A stretch of 64,000 bases of DNA, from positions 11,093,461 through 11,157,460 of the forward strand of contig OY848919.1 in assembly GCA_963693285.1 (NCBI GenBank), in the 5' to 3' direction. Position 1 is the stretch's first letter. Every line of letters begins with the position of its first letter. The DNA comes from Xestospongia muta. Its lineage: Eukaryota > Porifera > Demospongiae > Haplosclerida > Petrosiidae. A program made the translations under genes and the position numbers. The notes under the pieces are model-generated. The model worked only from the letters and a program-made list of their open reading frames with translations. It was not told the DNA's origin and did not search any database. Positions 12,101-22,000 of this stretch are shown piece after piece.

Positions 12101-12922
12101 ATTGAATACTTAGACAAATTTATCAAATCTGAGTCAGCTGCTGATCACAGAATTACTCCTCTCTATTGTCCAGCATGCTCTAAACCAATGATTTCTTCAT
12201 ATTATTGGAAAACTATTCAAGAACGATTGCATGATATTACTGAAATCCAGCGTTTTACCAGTAGAGCTACTGGATACTACAACATTTCTTCTCATATGAA
12301 ACTTACTGTCATGAGTATTATACAAGGTATTCCACAAAGAAAATTACCACTTCGAAGTATACAATTTGAGAAGACTGAGGAAACAATGTGTGGTATGAAG
12401 CTTATACAACAAGCTGATGTTTTAGCTGTCCAAGAACAAAGGTCTCGGTATGAATTACTTAAACCATTTCAAGCTCGTGATTTACTGAAAACAATAGTGT
12501 CTATTCTTGTAAGCAAGAAATTTAAATTATCATCACAACTTTTTACCGATATTCAAAGTGAACTGTATCGCATAAATCTTATAATGCTCTTAGAAAAAGT
12601 TTCGTATATCACTACTGATCAACTGAAAGGAAGGCTTGGACCTGTCAAAAGTGCTCTTCATCAAATGCAAGAAGATCCTCGTCTTCGTCTCACTGAGTCA
12701 AAGTATGATGAATACCTAACTATCCTTCAATATGCTTTTGAACAAGAAACTGGAACAGCTCTTGAAAACATTGTATCATTAGATATCAATCTACCAGAAA
12801 TGACTAAAGGAGAATGGTATAAATGTAGACGTGCTGGCCACTTTTACTTTGTCCCTTCCAAATATCGCAACAAAAAGGAAACTTTACTGTTACAATGTTC
12901 TGAATGTTTAAAGACAAAATAA
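9152..12922 (+). CDS. ZNFX1-like SF1 helicase / NF-X1 zinc-finger protein, N-terminally truncated
   Basis: One intronless frame of about 1256 codons. Residues 1 to about 400 are the C-terminal half of an SF1 (UPF1-like) helicase: VEEAAEV (motif II), GDHKQLRP (III), QHRMRP (IV), VDNFQGEENDIIILSL (V) and VALSCAK (VI). Residues about 420-960 form a long array of NF-X1 cysteine/histidine modules (CGHQC, CPLKCWEPC, CGHNCKQLC and others). About 300 more residues follow, with a late CPAC pair. ZNFX1 proteins are usually around 1900 residues and act in antiviral RNA sensing and small-RNA inheritance. Here the N-terminal region with the Walker A motif is missing: sequence upstream is a tandem fragment and then a reversed SAM exon. 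Motif VI reads VALSCAK, where the family has Arg after Ser; TGT versus CGT is a one-base change. The frame opens without ATG; the first in-frame ATG is at 9224. ATPase activity is unlikely. It could still make an RNA-binding zinc-finger protein, or be a pseudogene with an intact frame. AATAAA sits at about 13007. Confidence 0.85.
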   Translation: MQQDKKSEEQRDQLPDDINTLKYKMKNQLEVKKLLNQIRHCEPLEPELEVTIDDINELEIQDRWKLFKLWIYKYQMFLNNKSHVQLGHYINACHEYKRIQQELDRIALEKVEVIGMTTTGAAKYQHILHLVKPKIVIVEEAAEVLESHIVSALNAGIQHLILIGDHKQLRPKPNEYDLAKKHHLDISLFERLIRNGLPHATLLIQHRMRPQIANLVCPFIYSKLVNHESVLNYDNIRGFEKNMFFFQHDHPEEEDEHLMSHSNEYEATFVVTLCRHLLKQNYEPSQITILTAYTGQLLKVRALMPKDVFDGVRVVNVDNFQGEENDIIILSLVRSNAFDNVGFLRDENRVCVALSCAKMGFYCFGNFEMLRRVVPLWQVILSHIEKESCLGRSFKLYCHNHVEKKFEVKEPADFSKFCPEGGCTEQCQYRLDCGHQCRRSCHLVDPDHKEYYCKQPCSKYCLNTEHPCAGFCFEPCPPCQALVVRVIPSCGHEQIMYCYENPHEVHCISPCPEYCLNGLHNCPLKCWEPCKQCTILVKQKMPNCVHEQEMECYKKPEHEKCLHPCVKTCPDGHACPRLCWEDCGQCEVIMEKQMPFCKHIQRMPCYMNPIDFKCQRMCSKVYDCQHPCPKKCHETCDVFCLRQVEKLIPNCGHLQTMPCHMDRERWKCGRPCQRRLDCGHNCKQLCGERCLSSLCQEPVYVTLSCQHKVTVECNNFAKMSTLVLEPCRQHCLKLLPCGHNCKNICNEPCTSKCEAKVPYICPKGHKQALYCYETQNLEENCAVECTIIVSKNCRCGHKHKMRCCDSFDQCNCPEKCPVILKCGHKCSGKCGDCFRTRIHPLCIYDVQINRVCGHFGSAQCMGMYDQCKKPCQLAICPHVKETCTHKCGEMCPAKCFEPCISACPHGKCTKRCNEVCNWSPCGKRCTKVLKCRHYCPGLCGEKCLSICMNCSPKKFRDSVKGLGKKAKLEGHRYIELQCGHIFTIEYLDKFIKSESAADHRITPLYCPACSKPMISSYYWKTIQERLHDITEIQRFTSRATGYYNISSHMKLTVMSIIQGIPQRKLPLRSIQFEKTEETMCGMKLIQQADVLAVQEQRSRYELLKPFQARDLLKTIVSILVSKKFKLSSQLFTDIQSELYRINLIMLLEKVSYITTDQLKGRLGPVKSALHQMQEDPRLRLTESKYDEYLTILQYAFEQETGTALENIVSLDINLPEMTKGEWYKCRRAGHFYFVPSKYRNKKETLLLQCSECLKTK

Positions 12923-13103
12923 ATGTCTAATAATATATTTTTGTAGTTTAACATCGAACCTATTAGTTTGTCTCATTGTAGTGATTTGTTACATAGTTTT
13001 TAAAAAAATAAATTGATAATTTCATTTTTACTAAAAATAAGTACAAAACTGTCTAGTAAAATGTATAAAATAAAAATTATCATCACCATGTAGGCTAGCT
13101 ACT
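12923..13103. other. Convergent intergenic spacer
   Basis: 181 bp between the stop of the ZNFX1-like gene and the stop of the oppositely oriented SAM-phosphatase. It contains AATAAA on the plus strand near 13007 and otherwise only AT-rich sequence. The two 3' UTRs must overlap or be very short. Confidence 0.6.
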
Positions 13104-16086
13104 TCATGGATCTACTTTTAATTCTGATATCAGTTCATAATATCCATCAGATTGAAATTCCATAACTGCAAACTGACAATTGTCAAAATTCCACAAACGA
13201 TGAAAATATTCAACCTGAAAAGTAATAAGAAATTACTAAATAAAAATAGATATATGTGTACTTACTGGCCAATGATAAAATCTCGTAAGGAAGAGTCGAC
13301 AAAATAGTCCATGTGAAACAATTATTGCATTTTGACCACACCTCCCTTTTTCCATGTCACGATACAAGGACTCCAAAAATATTGAGACACGATCAAAAAC
13401 ATCAGCACCACTAGTATAATAATAAGATATTTAATTAAAAAAGAATGTAGCTTCCTTGACCTTACTCTTAGTTATGTATGCTAACTTAATAATTTTAACA
13501 ACTACAACTATAATCGCTAAAATATTAGGTCTCTTGTAGTGACAAATTTTGGGTGTAGCTCATAAATTCATTCTTCATAAATGTGGTAATTTTAAAATTG
13601 GTGTATATAGTAGATTACATTAACAGTAATCTCAAGATATGAAATTATATTGAAGCTAGTATTAAATAAATTTTTTTTGTAATTATGCCTTTGAGGATAC
13701 CAGTTATTATTATAATAAAACTGATGCTCTCATTACATTATATTGTAAAAATCATACTAATTTGTAGCTAACATAATTATGTGGATTATTATGGAATACA
13801 GAATTCATGTCATTACTCACCCTACAATTTGTTGGTATGCTATATTATTACAAAGCAAAAAATTACACAGTGTGTAATTTTCAAGAATAATTGAACTCCA
13901 AAATGTTACACTGATGTGATCTATAAATCAATCTCTTGAATTAAGTGATATATTAATTTTACAGGAAAGCTCAACAAAGAATTCTATCAACACAAAATGA
14001 TTTAACTATAAATGATGAATCTACACATACAACATGCATACACTAGGAGACAATAATTGTAATTTATAATACCTTTCTCCAGTTGGAAACCGATAAAAGA
14101 AAGCACCAATGTGTCTTCTCTCACCCATAACACGAGGCATATCTTCAGGTACTTGAAAGTTACCCCATTCTTGCTCTCTAATACGTGGATCTTCCCTCTC
14201 GTAAATAACCTATAGCATACAAAGAAAGTATTATAGCAAGTACATATGTATAGGTAAGTAATATTACATTACAGCTAGTATATACTTATAGTATTATTAC
14301 AATACAGCAAGTACATATGGTAAGTATTATTACATTATAGCAAGTACATATGGTAAGTCTTATTATAATATAGCAAGTACATATGGTAAGTATTATTATA
14401 ATATAGCAAGTACATATGGTAAGTATTATTACAATAATGTGGTTACCTGATCATCTTTAAATGATTGTCGGATATGTTTGAATGTCTGACGTGAACGGAT
14501 AAATGGAGAGACATAGAATCCACAGGTTTCTTCACCAATTATTTCCAATAATTATTAAGTCCAGCTTGCTATAATGGAAATTAAAAAAAAAAAACAAGCA
14601 CTCAAACTGTTTTTCTCCATGTGTCCATTCATTAACTGTCTGTCCATCAATTTGTATTCTCATTATGTCTATTCATCCATCCATCCATCCATCCATCAAT
14701 CTATCCAGCTATGAATCTATTAGTCCATCCTTCTACTCTAATATCATCTACGTCTATCATCATCTAATACTCTAATATGCATCTATGTTTTTACCAAGCC
14801 ATCCATCTCCATTCAATATATACATATAAATTTTCTTGTACCTGGGCTTGTTGTATTCCATGTGTAGTCAATTCTAGTTTAGCATCAGGTACATGAGAAT
14901 ACAATGATGAGTCAGTATTTCCTTGAGACTATAAAAGAAACAATTACTATCATAATATTATTAGGAAATAAACCTGTAATAATGATATGACCCACTAATT
15001 TAATGTTAATATCTTAGCAACTAGTAGTCTTTTAGCAACCACTATTTCTAGCCAGCTAGAATTGCTGACAATATCAACAATTACAGATTGCTATAAGGAA
15101 AGAAACTACTCTATAAGGATTCTTTTTACTAACACTACAACACTGCATAACAATCTAATAAGATATATGCACATATGATGATACATTATATGTTTCACTA
15201 GTAGCTATCCAATTAGATATCAAATGATGTACACTTGTTTGAGCTGGTAAGAAAACTTAATTAAGTCATACTCACCTCACCATGACGAATGAGAATAATT
15301 CTTTTAGGATAACATTCTAAACAACGTTTTACACGAGCCTGTTCTAGTCTATAAATAAAAAGAAATAAAAAAGAACATTAAGGACTAAATTAAAACTTCA
15401 TTAATCTAGCAGATCATAATAATCACAATTTAATTATTACTAAAACAACAAGCTACACGTACAATGTATATGTTACATTACTCATTATTATAGTATTGTA
15501 CTAGTGGGATAGTCCCTGTATATCTAGTACTAGGAAATGTTTCTACAAGAAAACAACTTTTTAGATATTGGATATTTCCTTTAAAATGCATGCCATATAT
15601 ATATTTGTCTTATGACTGTGCATGACTATCCATCCATCTCCATCCATTTATTAACCCAATTATACAACATTGTCACACTTACTCTTCAAGTAGATATCTG
15701 ACATTAACAAACTTTGCACTGGGTAATAGACCAGCTTTATATCTTAACACATCAATACCATTTACTAAAATCAATCGATGACCAATACAACATATACCCA
15801 TCTCTTTTAAATGATCTTCAGTTACTTGTAACAATACAGATCCAGTATTGATACATTGCTCTTTAAAGACTCTTTCATATTGAGGTAGTCCCTGTTCATA
15901 TAACCAATTATTAATCTGTGTACTGTTCCATGAAGTAACTGGTATAGAGTCTTTGTTAGTTAGTAATGGATTAAGTGATGAGTTAGGAGAATGTTGTCTA
16001 TATTGTAGAGACAATGGACTTAGTATACCACCTCCAATTGATGTTATATCAGAACTGATGTCTACTATTGTACTACTTGTAGCCAT
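13104..16086 (-). CDS. SAM domain-histidine phosphatase (phosphoglycerate-mutase-like), with frameshift
   Basis: Seven coding exons with GT-AG sites: 16086-15683, 15348-15276, 14928-14842, 14568-14447, 14209-14073, 13410-13266 and 13214-13104, about 359 residues if read through. Residues about 45-135 form a SAM domain (WNSTQINNWLYEQGLPQYERVF). The rest is a branch-2 histidine phosphatase: RIILIRHGES with the catalytic His, VSPFIRSRQTF, EQEWGNF, then IIVSHGLFCRLFL with the second His. The catalytic part resembles plant AT74 and yeast Det1-type phosphatases (from memory). In exon 4 (14568-14447) the acceptor-proximal part QAGLN and the downstream IIGEETCGFYVSPF are in different frames. Its length is 122, where 123 is needed, so one base is missing near 14550. 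This is either a sequencing error in an AAT-rich run or a disabling mutation. All other phases agree. A non-coding first exon with its donor at 16504 lies in the promoter module, so the gene is probably transcribed from a promoter shared with ankyrin gene 1. The gene is convergent with the ZNFX1-like gene. Confidence 0.85.
14231..14440. repeat. 33-bp intronic minisatellite
   Basis: About five to six copies of a roughly 33 bp unit containing AGCAAGTACATATGGTAAGT, in the intron between exons 4 and 5 of the phosphatase gene. The first copies are diverged, the last three nearly identical. Confidence 0.8.
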
Positions 16087-16289
16087 TATTGATATACTGT
16101 GGAAGGAGATGTATAGAATAATACATTATATGATCACTATATTTAATGAATGAAGTATCACAGTGACTAGTTGTATGGTAAAAAGTCCATACTTTGTTGT
16201 ATGTGTACATGTACATAGTAATTGTTAGGTTTAGGGTTTAGAGTGTACTGTTCATGGATACTATGATTGACATGGTACAGTCAGGTCGA

Positions 16290-17056
16290 TACAAGTATAC
16301 ATCAGATTACATTATGATATACAACAAAGTATTCTCTACCATATAATATCATTATAGTAATAATATTATAGATGAAAATTAATAATAAAGAGTGTGAAAA
16401 CTTATATAATGAACTAAATCAAAGCTTGAGATGATGATAGTCAAAGAACTAATTATTAGGAGATGATACAGTAAAGGATAAATATACAAACAGTCTACAC
16501 TTACCTCTTTTGCAGATTTTTTTATATCATCTATTGCTAATCTACTGTCCGGGAACTGAAGTTTTTGTTTTCGTCATTTGAGTGGTAAGTTAACTATTGT
16601 GAAGGTGTGGTTAGACCTCCCATCATTTGCGGTTTGCCATGTGCCTGTCTCGACCTTTTTAGACTGTCTCCTATCTGGACCTCTTATGTCTCGACTTTTT
16701 CAAGTCTTACTTTTAAGGTATGTCAATACTTAATCACAATTATTTTGTTAGAATTATTAATTTAAAACTACAATTGATAAACTAATAACGCGAGTCTTGT
16801 TTGTGATTTCACTCAGTCTTCCTAATGTATCACGTGCATAATGCCTAACCTATGCCTAACTTCTCTTTGATCTTATTCACATTTGCAGTACATTAGATGT
16901 CTTGTACAAACCAGCTCTTTTCATTGTTTAAATTTTGCCTGTTCTTTGCTTTCTTGTATTGGTAACATTCAGGACCATTATCTCAATACGTGCTCTTGTA
17001 TGTCTGTAATTATAGGTTCTAGAAAAGTAATTAGAGTATTCCCAAGTTTGACCAAA

Positions 17057-17108
<52 letters not shown>

Positions 17109-18480
17109 GAGATTTTGTCACACTGTTTGATTCTTTAGTTGCCTCATGCTAAGACGCCTAACAAACAACTTGTGTAACAGAAATACTAATTGTATGTAAC
17201 ATTATAAGCAGAGAAACTAGCTAGTGAGATGTTTCTAGCTTTACTTGAATCATAATTATTGTTCTAGTCGTACTTGGAGTTAATGAAGTTCATTATTTGT
17301 CATATATATATGTGTGTCAGCATTTAAAGGAAATGGTTTGATTATATTCCATTGTTACATACAACAATGGAATAAAACAAAGCAAATGAACACACATGTA
17401 TATACATACAGACCTGGTCCAAAATGATACCAATAATTGTCCTGGGTTATCATGATTGTACTATCAAGAATGAAGTGTGTAGAGTTGGGAAAGCTATGAT
17501 TCCACTCAAAGATGTTTTCTCAGAATACATATAAGCTATTATACCTTGACCACTCACTGTCATTTCCCAGTAGTAGAGAATCTTTGATGACATTGATCAT
17601 TGGTAGTTACTTAATGTAGGTTAATTTCACTATTCAGGTATTATAAGTTACATACAACAAGATGAAACAATATGAATGGACAGACAAATACATTATCACA
17701 TGGTCCAAAACGACCTTAGCATCATCTGTTGTGCTATATATGCCAGGCAAAAAGTCATATCTAACATTATAGAGCTCCCAGTAATAAAATTAATGGGTTG
17801 CAATTTGTGTCAACAGTCAATACATTTTGTGTTTATTTTATTCATCACTATCAATGGTCACATCTGAATCTGAAACAATGAAAATAATATGCTTGTAAGA
17901 TGTGATTCAAGACAATAATAGGACTGCCTATCAAATGATAGGCAATAAAGCATCACTCAACCTATAGATTTGTGGACATGGCTTTCTGGAATGGCTTTTT
18001 TTTATTTATTGCCCTACAATCTATGAGAAGTGATTATATCATACAACAATACATTGAAACAATTAAAATGATATACCTGTAAAATGTGATTCAAAGCAAT
18101 GATAAGACTACTTATTGCACTTCACTTGATAAGCAAAAATGTATGTAAAAATTTAAATATATATATATATATATATATATTAATGGTAACTGACGAGCCT
18201 TTTAAAGACTGGACCCTTTCCAAAGTTTCGCCTGCTCCACCCACCACAAAAGCTCCTCCCTCTCTTGGTTTATCGCAGAAATGGCTGAGCCTAAGCCCCG
18301 GATATCTCAAACTATCAATGTTCTTGAGTTTGATGGTTCACTCAACTTTATAACTCAGACTAGGAATAAGATAAACTAAAATTTAGTGGACCTTTTTCTA
18401 AAATCATTAATAAGCAAAAGGTGTTTGTTGTGTTAAACAAATAGACCATTTATTAACTTGTCCAATAAACTCTTATTAGC
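16290..18480. repeat. Diverged copy of promoter/5'-intron module
   Basis: Aligns by eye with 830-3060 and 55740-58037: the same order of promoter core, TTAGATGTCTTGTACAAA block, hairpin (17339-17380) and the closing AACTTGTCCAATAAACTC block at 18457-18474. It is clearly older than the pair at 1 and 54904. Two TA microsatellites (17060-17103, 18157-18181) interrupt it. Two stretches from about 17440 to 18310 are not in the other copies and have no recognisable gene. Confidence 0.7.
16505..16717. promoter_or_regulatory. Bidirectional promoter module, copy 2 (native position)
   Basis: Divergent splice donors flank the module: AAGAG|GTAAGTG on the minus strand at 16505/16504 and TTTTAAG|GTATGTC on the plus strand at 16717/16718. 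The leftward exon would splice to just upstream of the SAM-phosphatase start at 16086. The rightward one would splice to the acceptor TTTTACAG at 19036, six bases before the ankyrin ATG. The two RUNX-like TGYGGT sites are at 16614-16637. The arrangement implies co-regulation of the two genes. Confidence 0.55.
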
Positions 18481-19041
18481 TGTTAATACAATCAATAGGA
18501 CTTTATGGATCTTCTATATTCATCTGTATACACTACCACTCATAGGATTTTTTCAACTGCTTACTAACTTACAAGTTTATGTTATTTAAAGCAACTTTTA
18601 GTCAAGAAAAGAGCTTACATTGTTATATATAGTAACAAAACAAAGTATAATTTTTAGTGATAGGATAATTATTCCTTTGTCATATTTTTCTGAAAATACA
18701 TCCAAAATGTTACAGAACATAAATGTTATTTCAATTAGGTTTTATTTTTTTAAACTTTTTGATATAATGCCTAAATGTCATGTTGATATTATCTGTTGTA
18801 CAGTAGAACACTGACTTTTTATTGAACTTTATTAACTAAAGACAGCAATGACAGAACTTATTTTGAATTGTTACACAAAATGGTCACGTGTGGCAACAAA
18901 TCAGTACATCTTTAAGAGAAAAGTCACAACATACTATATCTACTATATAGTACAAACACTTTAGTTGTCTAAAATCTAACAACTTATCACTTGGATTAAT
19001 AATGAATATTATTACTGTGCTTGTTATGTTTTACAGTAACC

Positions 19042-22000
19042 ATGTCAACAATGGAGTCATATTTAGTAACTGAAGTTTGTACTGCTTGTACTAGAGGTGA
19101 TCTGGATAATGTCAAGAGACTTATTGAACTAGGAGCTTCTCCTTGGATACGTGATAATCAAGGGAACACTTTATTTCACTTGTGCTGTAGTTCTGTTCAA
19201 TGTGGGTTAGAGGTTTTAGAGCACCTTATTAGTGTCTCTGGTATTGTAGATTGTGGCTCCTTAGTTAATAATGAGGGCTCAACTCTGCTTCATTTAGCAT
19301 GTATCACTGGTAAACTTGAGTTTGTTAGATTCTTATTTGTTCAGAATCAAGATGGTTTCATATTACATCACGACATACATGGACACACCCCTCTTTATTA
19401 TGCTTGTAATAATCAACATTCAGACATTGTTTTATTTATATGTAGTCAAAATATTGTGTTGTCTCCTGATGATATCTATCAGTGTGTTAAGATATCAACT
19501 TGGGAAATAATGGTATCATTGCTTAAGAAAATATCTTTTAAAGATTTTATGAACAGAGTAATTCAAGAGAATCATGTGACCTTAGCAAAGCTTGTAACTA
19601 AAGATAATGTTGTTCAATGGCTAGATACTACAACATTATTTCCATTACATCACTCAGTTACATTAGGTGATATAAATATTGTCCACTTCCTCATTCATAG
19701 CATCGGATATAATCCAGACATTGAAGACAATAATGGTCAAACACCCATTAACATAGCATGTTCATATTCTGGCAACGTAGAACTAGTGAGGTATCTAGTT
19801 GAAGAAGCAGGTTGTGACATTAATGCGAAGGGACAAAATGACTACACTTCCCTCCACTGGGCTTGTGAAAAAAATCAATTAGAAATTGTGAAGTTCCTGA
19901 CTTCTAAACCTGAATGTAATCATGAAGCTGTAGACACCATTGGCAACAGACCATTTCATATAGCTTGTTTATCTACTGGCAATGTAGAGTTAGTGAGGTA
20001 TCTAGTTGAAGAAGCAAGTTGTAACATTAATGCTAAGGGAAATAATGACTCCACTCTCCTCCACTGGGCTTGTCACAAAAATCAATTAGAAATTGTAAAG
20101 TTCTTGACTTCTAAACCTGAATGTGATCGTGAAGCTGTAGTCACCGATGGCAACAGACCTCTTCATATAGCTTGTTTATCTACTGGCAATGTAGAGTTAG
20201 TGAGATATCTAGTCGAAGAAGCAGGTTGTGACATTAATGCTAAGGGAAATAATGACTACACTTCCCTCCACTGGGCTTGTCACAAAAATCAATTAGAAAT
20301 TGTTAAGTTCCTGACTTCTAAACCTGAATGTGATCGTGAAGTTGTAGGCACCGATGGCAACAAACCACTTCATATAGCTTGTTTAGCTACTGGCAATGTA
20401 GAGTTAGTGAGGTATCTAGTCGAAGAAGCAGGTTGTGACATTAATGCTAAGGGAAATAATGACTCCACTCCCCTCCACTGGGCTTGTCACAAAAATCAAT
20501 TAGAAATTGTTAAGTTCCTGACTTCTAAACCTGAATGTGATCGTGAAGCTGTAGGCACCGATGGCAACAGACCACTTCATATAACTTGTTTAGCTACTGG
20601 CAATGTAGAGTTAGTGAGGTATCTAGTCGAAGAAGCAGGTTGTGACATTAATGCTAAGGGAAGTAATGACTCCACTCCCCTCCACTGGGCTTGTCACAAA
20701 AATCAATTAGAAATTGTTAAGTTCCTGACTTCTAAACCTGAATGTGATCGTGAAGCTGTAGGCACCGATGGCAACAGACCATTTCATATAGCTTGTTTAT
20801 CTACTAGCAATGTAGAGTTAGTAAGATATCTAGTCGAAGAAGCAGGTTGTGACATTAATGCTAAGGGAAATAATGACTACACTTCCCTCCACTGGGCTTG
20901 TCACAAAAATCAATTGGAAATTGTGAAGTTCCTGACTTCTAAACTTGAATGTGATCATGAAGCTGTAGGCACCGATGGCAACAGACCATTTCATATAGCT
21001 TGTTTATCTACTGGCAATGTAGAGTTAGTGAGATATTTAGTCGAAGAAGTAGGTTGTGACATTAATGCTAAGGGCAATAATGACTCCACTCCCTTCCACT
21101 GGGCTTGTGACAAAAATCAATTAGAAATTGTTAAATTCCTGACTTCTAAACCTGAATGTGATCATGAAGCTATAGATACCGATGGCAACAGACCACTTCA
21201 TATAGCTTGTTTAGCTACTGGCAATGTAGAGTTAGTGAGGTATCTAGTCGAAGAAGCAGGTTGTGACATTAATGCTAAGGGAAGTAATGACTCCACTCCC
21301 TTCCACTGGGCTTGTCACAAAAATCAATTAGAAATTGTTAAGTTCCTGACTTCTAAACCTGAATGTGATCGTGAAGCTGTAGACACCAATGACAACAGAC
21401 CATTTCATATAGCTTGTTTATCTACTGGCAATGTAGAGTTAGTGAGATATCTAGTCGAAGAAGCAGGTTGTGACATTAATGCTAAGGGAAATAATGACTA
21501 CACTTCCCTCCACTGTGCTTGTGGCAAAAATCAATTAGAAATCGTGAAGTTCCTGACCTCTAAACCTGAATGTGATCGTGAAGCTGTAGGCACCGATGGC
21601 AACAGACCATTTCATATAGCTTGTTTATCTACTAGCAATGTAGAGTTAGTGAGATATCTAGTCGAAGAAGCAGGTTGTGACATTAATGCTAAGGGAAGTA
21701 ATGACTACACTCCCCTCCACTGGGCTTGTCACAAAAATCAATTAGAAATTGTCACGTTTTTGACCTCAAAAACTGAATGTAATCATGAAGCTGAAGACAA
21801 AAATAATAACAGACCACTTCATATAGCTTGTTTATTCACTGGCAATGTAGAGTTAGTGAGATATCTAGTTGAAGAAGCAGGTTGTGACATTAATGCTAAG
21901 GGAAACAATGACTACACTTCCCTCCACTGGGCTTGTCACAAAAATCAATTAGAAATTGTGAAGTTCCTGACTTTTAAACCTGAATGTGATCGTGAAGCTG

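Noticed and set aside
17060..17103. TA dinucleotide runs (also 18157-18181, 37100-37149, 57353-57388)
   Set aside because: Simple microsatellites with no sign of function.
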